Origin: an uncultured Collinsella sp.
GTDB lineage: Bacteria; Actinomycetota; Coriobacteriia; Coriobacteriales; Coriobacteriaceae
Assembly: GCA_900541285.1 (NCBI GenBank)
Contig: UQJA01000016.1
Coordinates: 1-24,796 of the forward strand
Reading direction: 5' to 3'
DNA: 24,796 nt
The stretch's first letter is position 1. Every line of letters begins with the position of its first letter. Position numbers and translations under genes: made by a program. Under the pieces are notes generated by a model that saw only the letters and a program-made list of their open reading frames with translations, had not been told where the DNA came from and made no database searches. Positions 8,403-15,276 of this stretch are shown in pieces.

Positions 8403-9119
8403 TTAGAACAGGAGGGCGTAGATGACGGCGATGACGACGGAGGGGAGCATATTGGCCGTGCGGAAGGTCTGAGGACGGATGAGGTTGACGCCGACGCAGA
8501 AGATGAGCATGGAGCCTACGAGCGAAAGGCTGTTGAGGGCTGCTGTGGTCATGATGGGGGAGAGCGCGCCGGCAAACAACGTGATCGTCCCCTGGAACAC
8601 GGCTACGGGCAGGGCCGAGAAGATGCAGCCGCGTCCGAGCGAGGCCGTCATGGTGCAGACGATGATGCAGTCCAGCGCTCCCTTGAGGGCGAGCGTGGAC
8701 CAGTCGCCGAGCAGGCCGTCTTGGATTGATCCCACGATAGCCATGGCACCGATACACACGGTGAGTGAAGTCGAGACAAAAGCGTTGGTGAACTCGTTAT
8801 CGCCCTCACTGCCAGTCTTGCGCTTGAGCCATTCGCCAAGGTTCTCGATGGCGGCTTCCAAGTTGACGGCCTCGCCGATGAGCGAGCCGAGGGCGAACGA
8901 GACAATGAGCATGGTGGTGCCGGTGGTCGCCAGCGCTTCCCCATCGATAAGGAGCATCTTTTGCATGGTGCCGCCCAGGCCGATAAACAGGACGCACAGC
9001 CCCGATGCTTTCATGAGCGTGTCTTGGATGCGCGGTGTAATGAAGCGGCCGCCCGCTAATCCCAAAAGACCGCCCGCAACTAAAAGCACAACGTTGATGA
9101 TTGTTCCCAAGCCCGGCAT
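8403..9119 (-). CDS. DUF554 family integral membrane protein
   Basis: The protein has 238 residues, almost wholly hydrophobic, with about seven membrane segments. It matches the DUF554 family (often YdfK/YqgA-like): GLGTIINVVLLVAGGLLG at the N-terminus, an early IGLGGTMQKM block, and a soluble loop with NLGEWLKRKTGSEGDNEF before the second half. The function of this family is not established; a transport or channel role is a guess. I chose the ATG at 9119 because AGGAGGG lies 3-4 nt upstream. A longer frame to 9188 would translate across the likely promoter (TGCTACGAT, 9158-9150). The gene precedes the TerB-domain gene on the same strand with an 88-bp gap that has its own promoter, so they are probably separate units. 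Confidence 0.85.
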   Translation of the reverse strand: MPGLGTIINVVLLVAGGLLGLAGGRFITPRIQDTLMKASGLCVLFIGLGGTMQKMLLIDGEALATTGTTMLIVSFALGSLIGEAVNLEAAIENLGEWLKRKTGSEGDNEFTNAFVSTSLTVCIGAMAIVGSIQDGLLGDWSTLALKGALDCIIVCTMTASLGRGCIFSALPVAVFQGTITLFAGALSPIMTTAALNSLSLVGSMLIFCVGVNLIRPQTFRTANMLPSVVIAVIYALLF

Positions 9120-9136
9120 GAGCCCTCCTGTATTGA

Positions 9137-9158
9137 TGCCAACGTGGCAATCGTAGCA
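9137..9158 (-). promoter_or_regulatory. Extended -10 promoter and 13-bp palindrome upstream of the DUF554 gene
   Basis: Minus strand TGCTACGAT (9158-9150) is an extended -10. Immediately downstream, at the expected transcription start, is the palindrome TGCCA-ACG-TGGCA (9137-9149), a position where a repressor would block initiation. No -35 is evident. The element is supported only by pattern. Confidence 0.4.
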
Positions 9159-9238
9159 GAACGAAATGCGAGGCACATCGCGACTCATCTAATACGGTTA
9201 TATAAGTGGTGTTAGGAATGATGCGCAGCATTTAAGCC

Positions 9239-10669
9239 TCAGGTGGTTGTCGGGACATAGGGATAGTAGTCAAAGCGCAGTGTCATAAGCCGCTGTGGGG
9301 ATTCAATAGCCGCGGCGATGATATTGGCATCGCGGGCACGATCAAACCCTTCGAGTTCGATCTGATACGAGACGTCTTGCATAATGACCAGACGTCGCCA
9401 GGCTAGGAGTGTGTCGCCATCGAATTCCAAGGTCTTGCCTCCATCTGGAGCAACGGCGTATAGACGCAGCTTGGCGGTGGTTGCAGGGTCGACAACCGTG
9501 ACCTTTTTAATTTCGTTTCGAGTATTCTTGGCGCCCAACAAGGTGAGCAGTGTTGGGGCCACGACCTCGCCCGATGGCAAAAAGACGACTTCGATGGATT
9601 CGGGAAATGCGATGATGGCCGACTTGCGGACGGGTTGATTGGCGGCGGCAACTTCGATGTCCGCAGCGTCGATGACCTCTGTGTGGTCGAGCGCGGCAAG
9701 CACGCAGCAGTTACCTTCATCGATCTCTTGAGGATCAGCAAGCCCCAGACTGTCCGCGAGCTCGGGATCGTTTGGATCGTTAGCGGGCTCATTCGGTGCT
9801 TCGAGAGAAGCTGGGATGCCGTTTGTCGGCGACGGCGTGTCGCCCGCACCTGCTTCTTTGTCCGCGCTCTCTTCTTGTATGGTTGCGTTGATGGGTTCGT
9901 CGTTTGAGGGGAGCGTCTTGGCGTCAAGCGCGGAGGGAAGAATTCCGATGGCTCCGGATCCGTTCCACTCCATTTCGAGAAGCGCCGGGTCGGCAAGAAT
10001 GCGTTGCCTGCTTTGCGCGTGGGCATCGATTTCAATAGGGCCTGTCTCTATCCCTCGTGTAAGGCTGAGTGATCCGGCTGGCTTCTCGAAATGAGCGTCT
10101 GTGTCTTTGGTGCTGACGGCGTAGAACAGCAGGGACGCTTCTCCCGCCGCGATGGCATCGGTGTCGGCTTTGGTCAGTCGCAACGATGTCGTGAATGAGA
10201 GGGTGGGCTGCGTGCCGTCTGCATTCGCGGCGGCGCAGCCCAGACATATACCGCCTCCTTTCTCAAAAAACGTACCGTCGAAGGCGACCTTCGCTCCGTT
10301 CGCCGAGTCATCGACCGAAGCGATGTCGATGCGCAGCTCTAAATTGCATGGATCGCCATCCGCATCGAGCACAACCGAGCGCCACATGCAGACGGCGCAC
10401 CCCGCCTGGGAGCCGTTTGCCTTGTTCGAACGCTTGATATCCACGACTATCGAGTCGTCCGTATTACGACGAAGGCATCCCGAGGTTGAGATCGCGGCCT
10501 GTGCGATCGAAAAACGCTCGCACGCAATGGCGCTCGACGGATTTGGTGCGGAACTTAGGGCTGCTGGTAAGGAGTCCGCCATGGCGGGAGTCGCCCAAGC
10601 GGCGACAGGCGTTCCGGTTGCGAGCGCGCCGCAGAGTGCGACGACGGGCAAAAGGTTCTTCGATGCCAT
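9239..10669 (-). CDS. Large secreted protein with CxxC pairs, last gene of the surface cluster
   Basis: I do not recognise a named family. The protein has 476 residues with an N-terminal signal peptide: an Ala-rich hydrophobic core and a probable cleavage site near residue 31 (AMA-DS). The first half is predicted beta-rich and holds several cysteines, including CAVC at 91-94, Cys108 and CLGC at 142-145. These could form disulfides or bind metal outside the cell. A Pro/Glu/Asp/Asn-rich linker spans about 250-318, followed by a vicinal CysCys at 321-322 and a second beta-rich domain. No sorting motif or C-terminal membrane segment is present, so it is either secreted or held by partner proteins. 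The ATG at 10669 has AGGAG upstream. It follows the LAQTG-protein gene by 18 bp and is very probably in the same transcript. Confidence 0.75.
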   Translation of the reverse strand: MASKNLLPVVALCGALATGTPVAAWATPAMADSLPAALSSAPNPSSAIACERFSIAQAAISTSGCLRRNTDDSIVVDIKRSNKANGSQAGCAVCMWRSVVLDADGDPCNLELRIDIASVDDSANGAKVAFDGTFFEKGGGICLGCAAANADGTQPTLSFTTSLRLTKADTDAIAAGEASLLFYAVSTKDTDAHFEKPAGSLSLTRGIETGPIEIDAHAQSRQRILADPALLEMEWNGSGAIGILPSALDAKTLPSNDEPINATIQEESADKEAGAGDTPSPTNGIPASLEAPNEPANDPNDPELADSLGLADPQEIDEGNCCVLAALDHTEVIDAADIEVAAANQPVRKSAIIAFPESIEVVFLPSGEVVAPTLLTLLGAKNTRNEIKKVTVVDPATTAKLRLYAVAPDGGKTLEFDGDTLLAWRRLVIMQDVSYQIELEGFDRARDANIIAAAIESPQRLMTLRFDYYPYVPTTT

Positions 10670-10687
10670 GGGGTCTCCTTAGCTAAT

Positions 10688-10969
10688 TTAGTGCGGCCTG
10701 TCCATGTTTTGTTTCTGGCTGCGTTTGATGTGCAGACCGAGGCCGGCGGTTCCTGCGCCTGCTGCTGTGGCGCCTGCTGCCAAGAGCCATCGTCCATCGC
10801 CTGTCTGCGCCAACGGTTCCTCGCGGTCGCCGCGGTCGAGCTCCGAGAGGTTGACCGTCACTTGCGTGGCGGCCTGCGCCTGTTCTTGCTGGGCAAAGGC
10901 CATGGCTGGCCCAAACGCTAGGATGCTGACGGCGGCGGCCAGGGCGACGGCCTTATGCCGTGTGCGCAC
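10688..10969 (-). CDS. Tiny LAQTG-anchored surface protein
   Basis: About 93 residues. The N-terminus RTRHK followed by a hydrophobic stretch ending FGPAMAFA-QQ is a clear signal peptide. After a mature part of only some 30 residues comes EEPLAQTGDG, then a hydrophobic segment and the basic tail KRSQK. This is the three-part layout of a sortase signal, with Ala replacing Pro as in the LAxTG motifs used by some actinobacterial sortases. I chose the GTG at 10969 because it gives a signal peptide of normal length; a TTG at 10999 would add ten residues. Neither has a strong ribosome site, so translation is probably coupled to the upstream gene, which overlaps by 17 bp. It may be a wall adaptor or minor subunit for its secreted neighbours. 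No sortase gene lies in the window. Confidence 0.7.
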   Translation of the reverse strand: MRTRHKAVALAAAVSILAFGPAMAFAQQEQAQAATQVTVNLSELDRGDREEPLAQTGDGRWLLAAGATAAGAGTAGLGLHIKRSQKQNMDRPH

Positions 10970-11552
10970 CGGGCTCGACCGTCCAGGTGATCGTCGCAAC
11001 CTGATCGCCTTCGCCGGTTACGCGGAAGATGTCGCGCGTGACGCGGGCGACGTTTCCGCTTGTCTTGAGCTTGATTTTGTCCGTGCCGCCGGCAATGCCC
11101 TGGTAGCCCATGTCGAAGGCTGCATTCTTGGAAAGATCGAGGCCCGTCCCCTGCATTGCGGCGCTGGCGTTCTGGAGCGCGCCGTCGGGGCCGACCTTAA
11201 AGTCGATGGAGTTCTGCGCGGTTCCGGCCTTGGCGTCGGCGGCAATGGTCCAGGTGTTCATGGCGTCGATCTTCATGTTGGTGACATGGATGCCGTAGGC
11301 CGAATGATTGTCGATGGTGGTCGCGTCTTCTGAGGGGCCCTGAAGCGTGCCGTCGGCCTTGGCGACGAAGGGAATAACCGTCGGAACTTTGAACTCAACG
11401 TTGTCGATCTCGGTCCTGACCATTACCTTCGTGGTTCCAACGCGCCCGGCTGCCATAGCTGGCGTCGGGGCGGCGCCCATTGCGAGCGCGAGCGCGAGCC
11501 CTGTGCCCACGACGAGCGCTCTGACTCCGTTCATGTTCCTGGTGATGTCCAT
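10953..11552 (-). CDS. Secreted beta-rich surface protein, unknown family
   Basis: The protein has 199 residues with a signal peptide (hydrophobic core about residues 11-30, cleavage near AMA-AG at 35). The mature part is rich in Thr, Val, Gly and Asp with alternating hydrophobic residues, suggesting a beta-sandwich. It has no cysteine, no sorting motif and no C-terminal membrane segment. The end, ATITWTVEPG, resembles the closing strand of several surface beta-sandwich modules, but I cannot assign one. The ATG has AAAGGA six nt upstream. It lies 89 bp after the membrane-anchored gene and overlaps the LAQTG-protein gene. It could be the major subunit of a surface fibre or layer; that is inference from size, secretion and neighbours. 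Confidence 0.75.
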   Translation of the reverse strand: MDITRNMNGVRALVVGTGLALALAMGAAPTPAMAAGRVGTTKVMVRTEIDNVEFKVPTVIPFVAKADGTLQGPSEDATTIDNHSAYGIHVTNMKIDAMNTWTIAADAKAGTAQNSIDFKVGPDGALQNASAAMQGTGLDLSKNAAFDMGYQGIAGGTDKIKLKTSGNVARVTRDIFRVTGEGDQVATITWTVEPGAHTA

Positions 11553-11641
11553 GGTCGTTCCTTTCTATTCGCCGCGGGCCGTCCCCGCGATGATTGGACG
11601 AATGCTGGTGAATTGCATGCGGTGCCGCGTCGGCCGGAAGG

Positions 11642-12151
11642 CTAGTTCTCGGCTTGCTCAACTCGTACCTTGACACGTGTCGGATTGCCGTGGCTGTCGA
11701 GGGTCTTGGCATCGAGTGCCTGGATCTCGATGTACGCCTCGCCTTCTTTGATGTCGCCGGCGGGGCACGTCTCGATTGTCTTGCCGGTCTCGACCACACC
11801 GGATTCGTACATGGTCTCGTCGTTTTGGATGACGCGGAATCGCTGGGGAAACTTGTTGTCTTGGACGTTTTGCACGTTGACGCGCAGCTTGCCGTCCTCC
11901 TGCAGCTGAGCGACCGGTGCGACCGAAATCGTCATCATGTTGTCGCGGACGATGGCGTCGAGCTCATCTTGGATTTCCTGACGCGTTTTGCCCTCGGCCG
12001 TCGTAACCGAAGCGCCCGCCTCGGGTACGGGCTGCGACTGCCAAGCGTATAGTCCTACGGCGACAAGGGCACAGACGATGGCCAAGCAGGCAACGATGGG
12101 CTTCTTGCGACGACTCAGACCTGCAAAGTGGGGTGGCTTTTTCGCGCTCAT
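11642..12151 (-). CDS. Single-pass membrane protein with extracytoplasmic domain
   Basis: The protein has 169 residues. The N-terminus is basic (SRRKK), followed by a membrane segment at about 19-37 (VACLAIVCALVAVGLYAW), so the rest should lie outside the cell. Residues 50-80 look like a short helical stalk, followed by a beta-rich domain with the phrase GKTIETCPAGDIKEGEAYIE. No named family is recognised. The ATG overlaps the stop of the small upstream gene by 4 nt (ATGA), with AAGGAT as ribosome site. In the surface cluster it may act as a membrane anchor or assembly platform; nothing in the sequence proves that. Confidence 0.75.
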   Translation of the reverse strand: MSAKKPPHFAGLSRRKKPIVACLAIVCALVAVGLYAWQSQPVPEAGASVTTAEGKTRQEIQDELDAIVRDNMMTISVAPVAQLQEDGKLRVNVQNVQDNKFPQRFRVIQNDETMYESGVVETGKTIETCPAGDIKEGEAYIEIQALDAKTLDSHGNPTRVKVRVEQAEN

Positions 12152-12444
12152 GCGGCATCCTTGGCGGTATAGATGCGCGCAAAGGTGGACGGGTCCGCTC
12201 CAAAGAGCATGCGAAGCATCAGGCGGCGCGAGTAGACAAGCTCGTCGAAGTCGGGAGGGAGCTCGATGTCGTGGATACGTGCGATGTGGTGGGCGAGCGC
12301 CGAGAACGACTCAGGGTCGCAGATCACATCGGTGGTAACGTGGTAGACCGTCGTATCGGGGAATGCCTCTTCGTCGAAAGGCAGGAGATGGGGATCGTCG
12401 TCGACTTCGATGGCGATGCCGTACTGGGGCCAGTAATATGCCAT
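12148..12444 (-). CDS. Small conserved-looking cytosolic protein heading the surface cluster
   Basis: The protein has 98 residues, acidic, with no signal peptide. It starts MAYYWPQYGIAIEVDDDPH, continues with a strand-like TTVYHVTTDVICDP and ends in a helical region. The pattern GIAIEVDDDPH followed by a VYHVT strand faintly recalls the core of small PD-(D/E)XK-type (DUF559-like) proteins, but the catalytic set is not complete to my eye, so I give no function. The ATG has a strong GGGAGG five nt upstream. The stop overlaps the next gene by ATGA, so it is co-translated with the membrane protein. A GCCAAAAC inverted repeat lies in its leader. Confidence 0.7.
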   Translation of the reverse strand: MAYYWPQYGIAIEVDDDPHLLPFDEEAFPDTTVYHVTTDVICDPESFSALAHHIARIHDIELPPDFDELVYSRRLMLRMLFGADPSTFARIYTAKDAA

Positions 12445-12465
12445 GGGAACCTCCCTGCTTCTGGG

Positions 12466-12489
12466 GCCAAAACTTCTATCGGTTTTGGC
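12466..12489. repeat. GCCAAAAC / GTTTTGGC inverted repeat
   Basis: An exact 8-bp inverted repeat with an 8-nt spacer lies 22-45 bp upstream of the start of the first surface-cluster gene. It could be a repressor operator or a small leader hairpin. It lacks a T-run on either side, so a terminator is unlikely. Confidence 0.45.
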
Positions 12490-12747
12490 TGTCGACGCCG
12501 ACCGTATCAGCCGCTACTTGACCAATTTCTAACCAAATGCTTGACGGATTGGCGTCTCCGCAGGTAAAAGGCGGCAAAAAATACTCCAACTTTTTTCGAG
12601 CGACAATCACGCGGTCGGCGACGGCGGGGCCATATGTGTCAAAAGCATCGTCTGCCGGTCTTCCGTTACCTGCGAGGTCTTCTCACCGAATTCGGACGCC
12701 GTCGAAGAAAACCATCGTCTGCCGAGGAAATCAAGCCGCTCGCCGAA

Positions 12748-12776
12748 TTGCACGAACGTAAAAATCGCCAATTATG
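12748..12776 (+). promoter_or_regulatory. Candidate promoter of the dehydrogenase/ETF operon
   Basis: TTGCAC (12748-12753) is followed after 16 nt by AATTAT (12770-12775), or after 17 nt by ATTATG. Each hexamer is a partial match to the -35/-10 consensus. The predicted leader is about 75 nt. An alternative -10 (TAACAT, 12812-12817) has no -35. Support is by pattern only. Confidence 0.35.
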
Positions 12777-12856
12777 GAGACGGTCTCGAACACGTCGACG
12801 AAACGATGCGGTAACATCTCCCTGCAAACACTGTAGTTAGCTAAAGGGGAGTTCGC

Positions 12857-14458
12857 GTGTCTGTAACCATCAAACCCTTCACCGACGAGTTCGAAGAGTA
12901 TGGTCGCGATGAGTCTCGCGCATCGGGCGAGGCCTCGAGCATCTCGTTTCCGACAACGGAAGACGAGGTCCGTGCCATTTTGGAAAAGCTCCATGCCGAG
13001 CGTGTCCCGGTAACGGTTCAGGGCGCCCGAACCGGCCTTGCCGCCGGTGCCGTGCCCCACGGCGGGCATATCCTCAATACTTCCCGTATGAATCGCTACT
13101 TGGGCCTTCGCCGCGATGAACAAGGCCGCTTTCTACTGCGTGTGGAGCCGGGCGTCGTGCTCTCGGAGCTGCGCAAGCAGCTGAGCAAGAAGGTGCTGCC
13201 GATCGCTGGTTGGGACCAGGCATCGCTTGAGGCCTACGAGGAGTTCCAAGAGGCCCCGGAGCAGTTTTTTCCCACCGATCCCACTGAGGCATCTGCCTGT
13301 CTGGGCGGCATGGCGGCATGCAACGCCTCCGGCGCCCGCAGCTACGCTTACGGCCCCATGCGCCCGCATATCACGGGACTCCACGTCGCGCTGGCTGATG
13401 GCGATTTGCTTGAGCTTCAGCGCGGCGAGGCTTTTGCCCAGGGCCGCCGCCTGTCGCTCGTGACGGCAGCGGGCCGTGCACTCGAGCTCGATCTTCCTGA
13501 CTACATCATGCCCAAGACAAAAAATGCCTCAGGCTATTTCGTTGCGGACGAAATGGACGCCATCGACCTCTTTATCGGTGCTTGCGGCACGCTCGGCGTT
13601 ATCACCGAGCTCGAGATTGCCCTGCAGGCGGCGCCTGCGGTCGTTTGGGGTGTGAGCTGCTTTTTCGATAGCGAAGACAAGGCCGTGTCCTTTACCGATT
13701 CCGTGCGCCCCGTCCTGTCCCATGCGGCTGCCATCGAGTACTTCGACGCTGGCGCCCTGGATATTCTACGTCGCCAGCGCGAGCAGTCGACCGCGTTCGC
13801 CTCGCTGCCGGCGCTCGACAAAGACGCTAAGGTCTGTGTTTACGTGGAGCTCGACTGCGACGACGAAGCCCAGGCGACTGAGGAGCTGTATCACTTGGGG
13901 TGGGTACTAGAGCTTGCGGGCGGCAGCGACGATGCGACATGGGTCGCGCGCACCGAAGTCGATCGCGAATGCCAGCGGTTCTTCCGCCACGCGGTGCCCG
14001 AGAGCGTCAACATGCTTATCGACGAGCGTCGCCGCACGGATCCCACCATCACCAAACTGGGTTCGGACATGTCGGTGCCCAATGCACGCCTTGCCGATGT
14101 CGTGGCCCTCTATCGCCGCACACTGGCCGAAAGCGGGCTTGAATCTGCTGCCTGGGGGCACATCGGTAACAACCATCTGCATGTGAACATCCTGCCGCGC
14201 GATGCGCAGGACTACCGTCGCGGTGGCGAGCTGTTTGCCCAGTGGGCTGCGGAGGTAACGGCTATGGGCGGTGCCGTTTCTGCCGAGCACGGCGTCGGCA
14301 AGATCAAGGCGGGCTTCTTAGAGACGATGTACGGTCACGAGGCCATGGTCGAGTCGGCGCGGCTCAAGCTCCAGCTCGATCCCGACGGGCAGCTGGGTCG
14401 CGGCAACCTGTTTTCGGAGAAGCTCTTGGATGAGCTCGTCCAGAAAGGGAGTGCGTGA
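12857..14458 (+). CDS. FAD-dependent 2-hydroxyacid (lactate-type) dehydrogenase, GlcD/LctD-like
   Basis: The protein has 533 residues of the vanillyl-alcohol-oxidase type flavoprotein family. The FAD-binding domain shows TVQGARTGLAAGAVP at about 53-67, a glycine/alanine-rich FAD loop near 150-160 (GGMAACNASGARSYAYG) and GACGTLGVITELEI near 240. The C-terminal substrate domain carries WGHIGNNHLH near 431-440 and VSAEHGVGKIK near 474-484, both typical of D-lactate and glycolate dehydrogenases. It starts at GTG with AAAGGGGAG upstream. It is followed directly by etfB and etfA, the arrangement of Ldh-EtfAB complexes that oxidise lactate with NAD+ at the expense of reduced ferredoxin. No GlcE/GlcF-type subunits are nearby. 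Lactate is the best guess; glycolate or another 2-hydroxyacid is possible. Confidence 0.85.
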   Translation: MSVTIKPFTDEFEEYGRDESRASGEASSISFPTTEDEVRAILEKLHAERVPVTVQGARTGLAAGAVPHGGHILNTSRMNRYLGLRRDEQGRFLLRVEPGVVLSELRKQLSKKVLPIAGWDQASLEAYEEFQEAPEQFFPTDPTEASACLGGMAACNASGARSYAYGPMRPHITGLHVALADGDLLELQRGEAFAQGRRLSLVTAAGRALELDLPDYIMPKTKNASGYFVADEMDAIDLFIGACGTLGVITELEIALQAAPAVVWGVSCFFDSEDKAVSFTDSVRPVLSHAAAIEYFDAGALDILRRQREQSTAFASLPALDKDAKVCVYVELDCDDEAQATEELYHLGWVLELAGGSDDATWVARTEVDRECQRFFRHAVPESVNMLIDERRRTDPTITKLGSDMSVPNARLADVVALYRRTLAESGLESAAWGHIGNNHLHVNILPRDAQDYRRGGELFAQWAAEVTAMGGAVSAEHGVGKIKAGFLETMYGHEAMVESARLKLQLDPDGQLGRGNLFSEKLLDELVQKGSA

Positions 14459-14460
14459 AG

Positions 14461-15276
14461 ATGAGCGATTTCCATATGGTGGTGTGCGTCAAGGCCGTGC
14501 CGGGCAGCACCGAGGTCAAGATGGACCCCAAGACCAATACCATCGTGCGCGATGGCAAGCAGACGGTCATTAATCCCTTTGATGCGAGCGCTTTGGAATG
14601 CGCGCTGGCGCTGAAAGACGACTTTATCGGCTTTGGCATGGACGTGCGCGTAACGGTGGTGTCGATGGGCATCCCCGCGACCGAGTTGCTGCTGCGCGAC
14701 TGCATCGCTCGAGGTGCCGACGACGCGCTGCTGCTGACCGATCGCGCCTTTGCAGGTGCCGATACCCTGGCGACCACCTATGCTCTCAAATGCGGCATCG
14801 AGGCGCTCGACGAGGACTTCGATCTGCTCATCTGCGGCAAGATGGCGGTGGATGGCGATACGGCCCAGATTGGTCCCGAGCTTGCCGGTGCCTTTGAGAT
14901 TCCCTGCGTGACCGACGTGAGCTGCGTGCAAAGCGCGGGCTTTACGACGTGTGGCTCGCTGGCGCTCGTTCACGGATGCGATGCCGGCGAGGAGACGGTG
15001 TGTCTTGAGATGCCGTGCGCGATGACGACTGCCAAGGAGATTGGCCAGTTGCGTATGCCGAGTATTGCCGGTATTCGCGCGGCGGAGGAGGCGGACGTGC
15101 GCGTGGTCAGTGCCGCCGACGTGAACGCCGACCCCGCGCGTTGCGGTCTTGCCGGGTCGCCGACACAGGTCGTGCGCTCGTTTGTGCCCGACCGTGATCA
15201 AACGTGCGAGACCGTTGAGGGCACGGCATCCGAGCAGGCGGAAAAGCTCGCCAAGATTATCGAGGGGATGGCATAG
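14461..15276 (+). CDS. etfB: Electron transfer flavoprotein beta subunit
   Basis: The protein has 271 residues. The N-terminus MVVCVKAVPGSTEVKMDP and the block VINPFDASALECAL are standard for ETF beta. DGDTAQIGPE at about 131-140 matches the form found in electron-bifurcating ETFs, where an extra FAD is held near the beta subunit. I chose the ATG at 14461 because AAAGGGAG lies 10 nt upstream; a GTG at 14455 overlapping the dehydrogenase stop (GTGA) is an alternative two codons longer. The etfA gene starts at the very next base after the stop. It should pass electrons between the dehydrogenase, NAD(H) and ferredoxin; bifurcation is inferred from motif and context. Confidence 0.93.
   Translation: MSDFHMVVCVKAVPGSTEVKMDPKTNTIVRDGKQTVINPFDASALECALALKDDFIGFGMDVRVTVVSMGIPATELLLRDCIARGADDALLLTDRAFAGADTLATTYALKCGIEALDEDFDLLICGKMAVDGDTAQIGPELAGAFEIPCVTDVSCVQSAGFTTCGSLALVHGCDAGEETVCLEMPCAMTTAKEIGQLRMPSIAGIRAAEEADVRVVSAADVNADPARCGLAGSPTQVVRSFVPDRDQTCETVEGTASEQAEKLAKIIEGMA

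Larger units (their letters stand above)
12445..12856. other. Divergent intergenic region with repeats and candidate promoters
   Basis: This 412-bp stretch has no supported gene; the short open frames in it lack ribosome sites. It holds an inverted repeat GCCAAAAC-N8-GTTTTGGC (12466-12489) in the leader of the minus-strand surface cluster. It also holds an A6-N9-T6 inverted repeat (12576-12596) and a 12-nt direct repeat CATCGTCTGCCG at 12646-12657 and 12713-12724. A candidate plus-strand promoter lies at 12748-12776. A second possible plus-strand promoter is TTGACG (12541-12546) with TAAAAG 18 nt later, which would imply a leader near 280 nt. Confidence 0.6.

Noticed and set aside
9120..9188. 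N-terminal extension of the DUF554 protein
   Set aside because: It would cross the AGGAGGG site and the likely promoter; the extra residues are polar and unlike the family's hydrophobic start.
11589..11606. CGCGGG/CCCGCG hairpin between two surface genes as a terminator
   Set aside because: The stem is only six bp and no T-run follows on the minus strand, so operon read-through is expected.
12537..12840. Two short plus-strand open frames in the divergent intergenic region
   Set aside because: Neither has a Shine-Dalgarno sequence. The compositions are Arg/Ser/Lys-rich and look random, and they run through repeats and candidate promoters.
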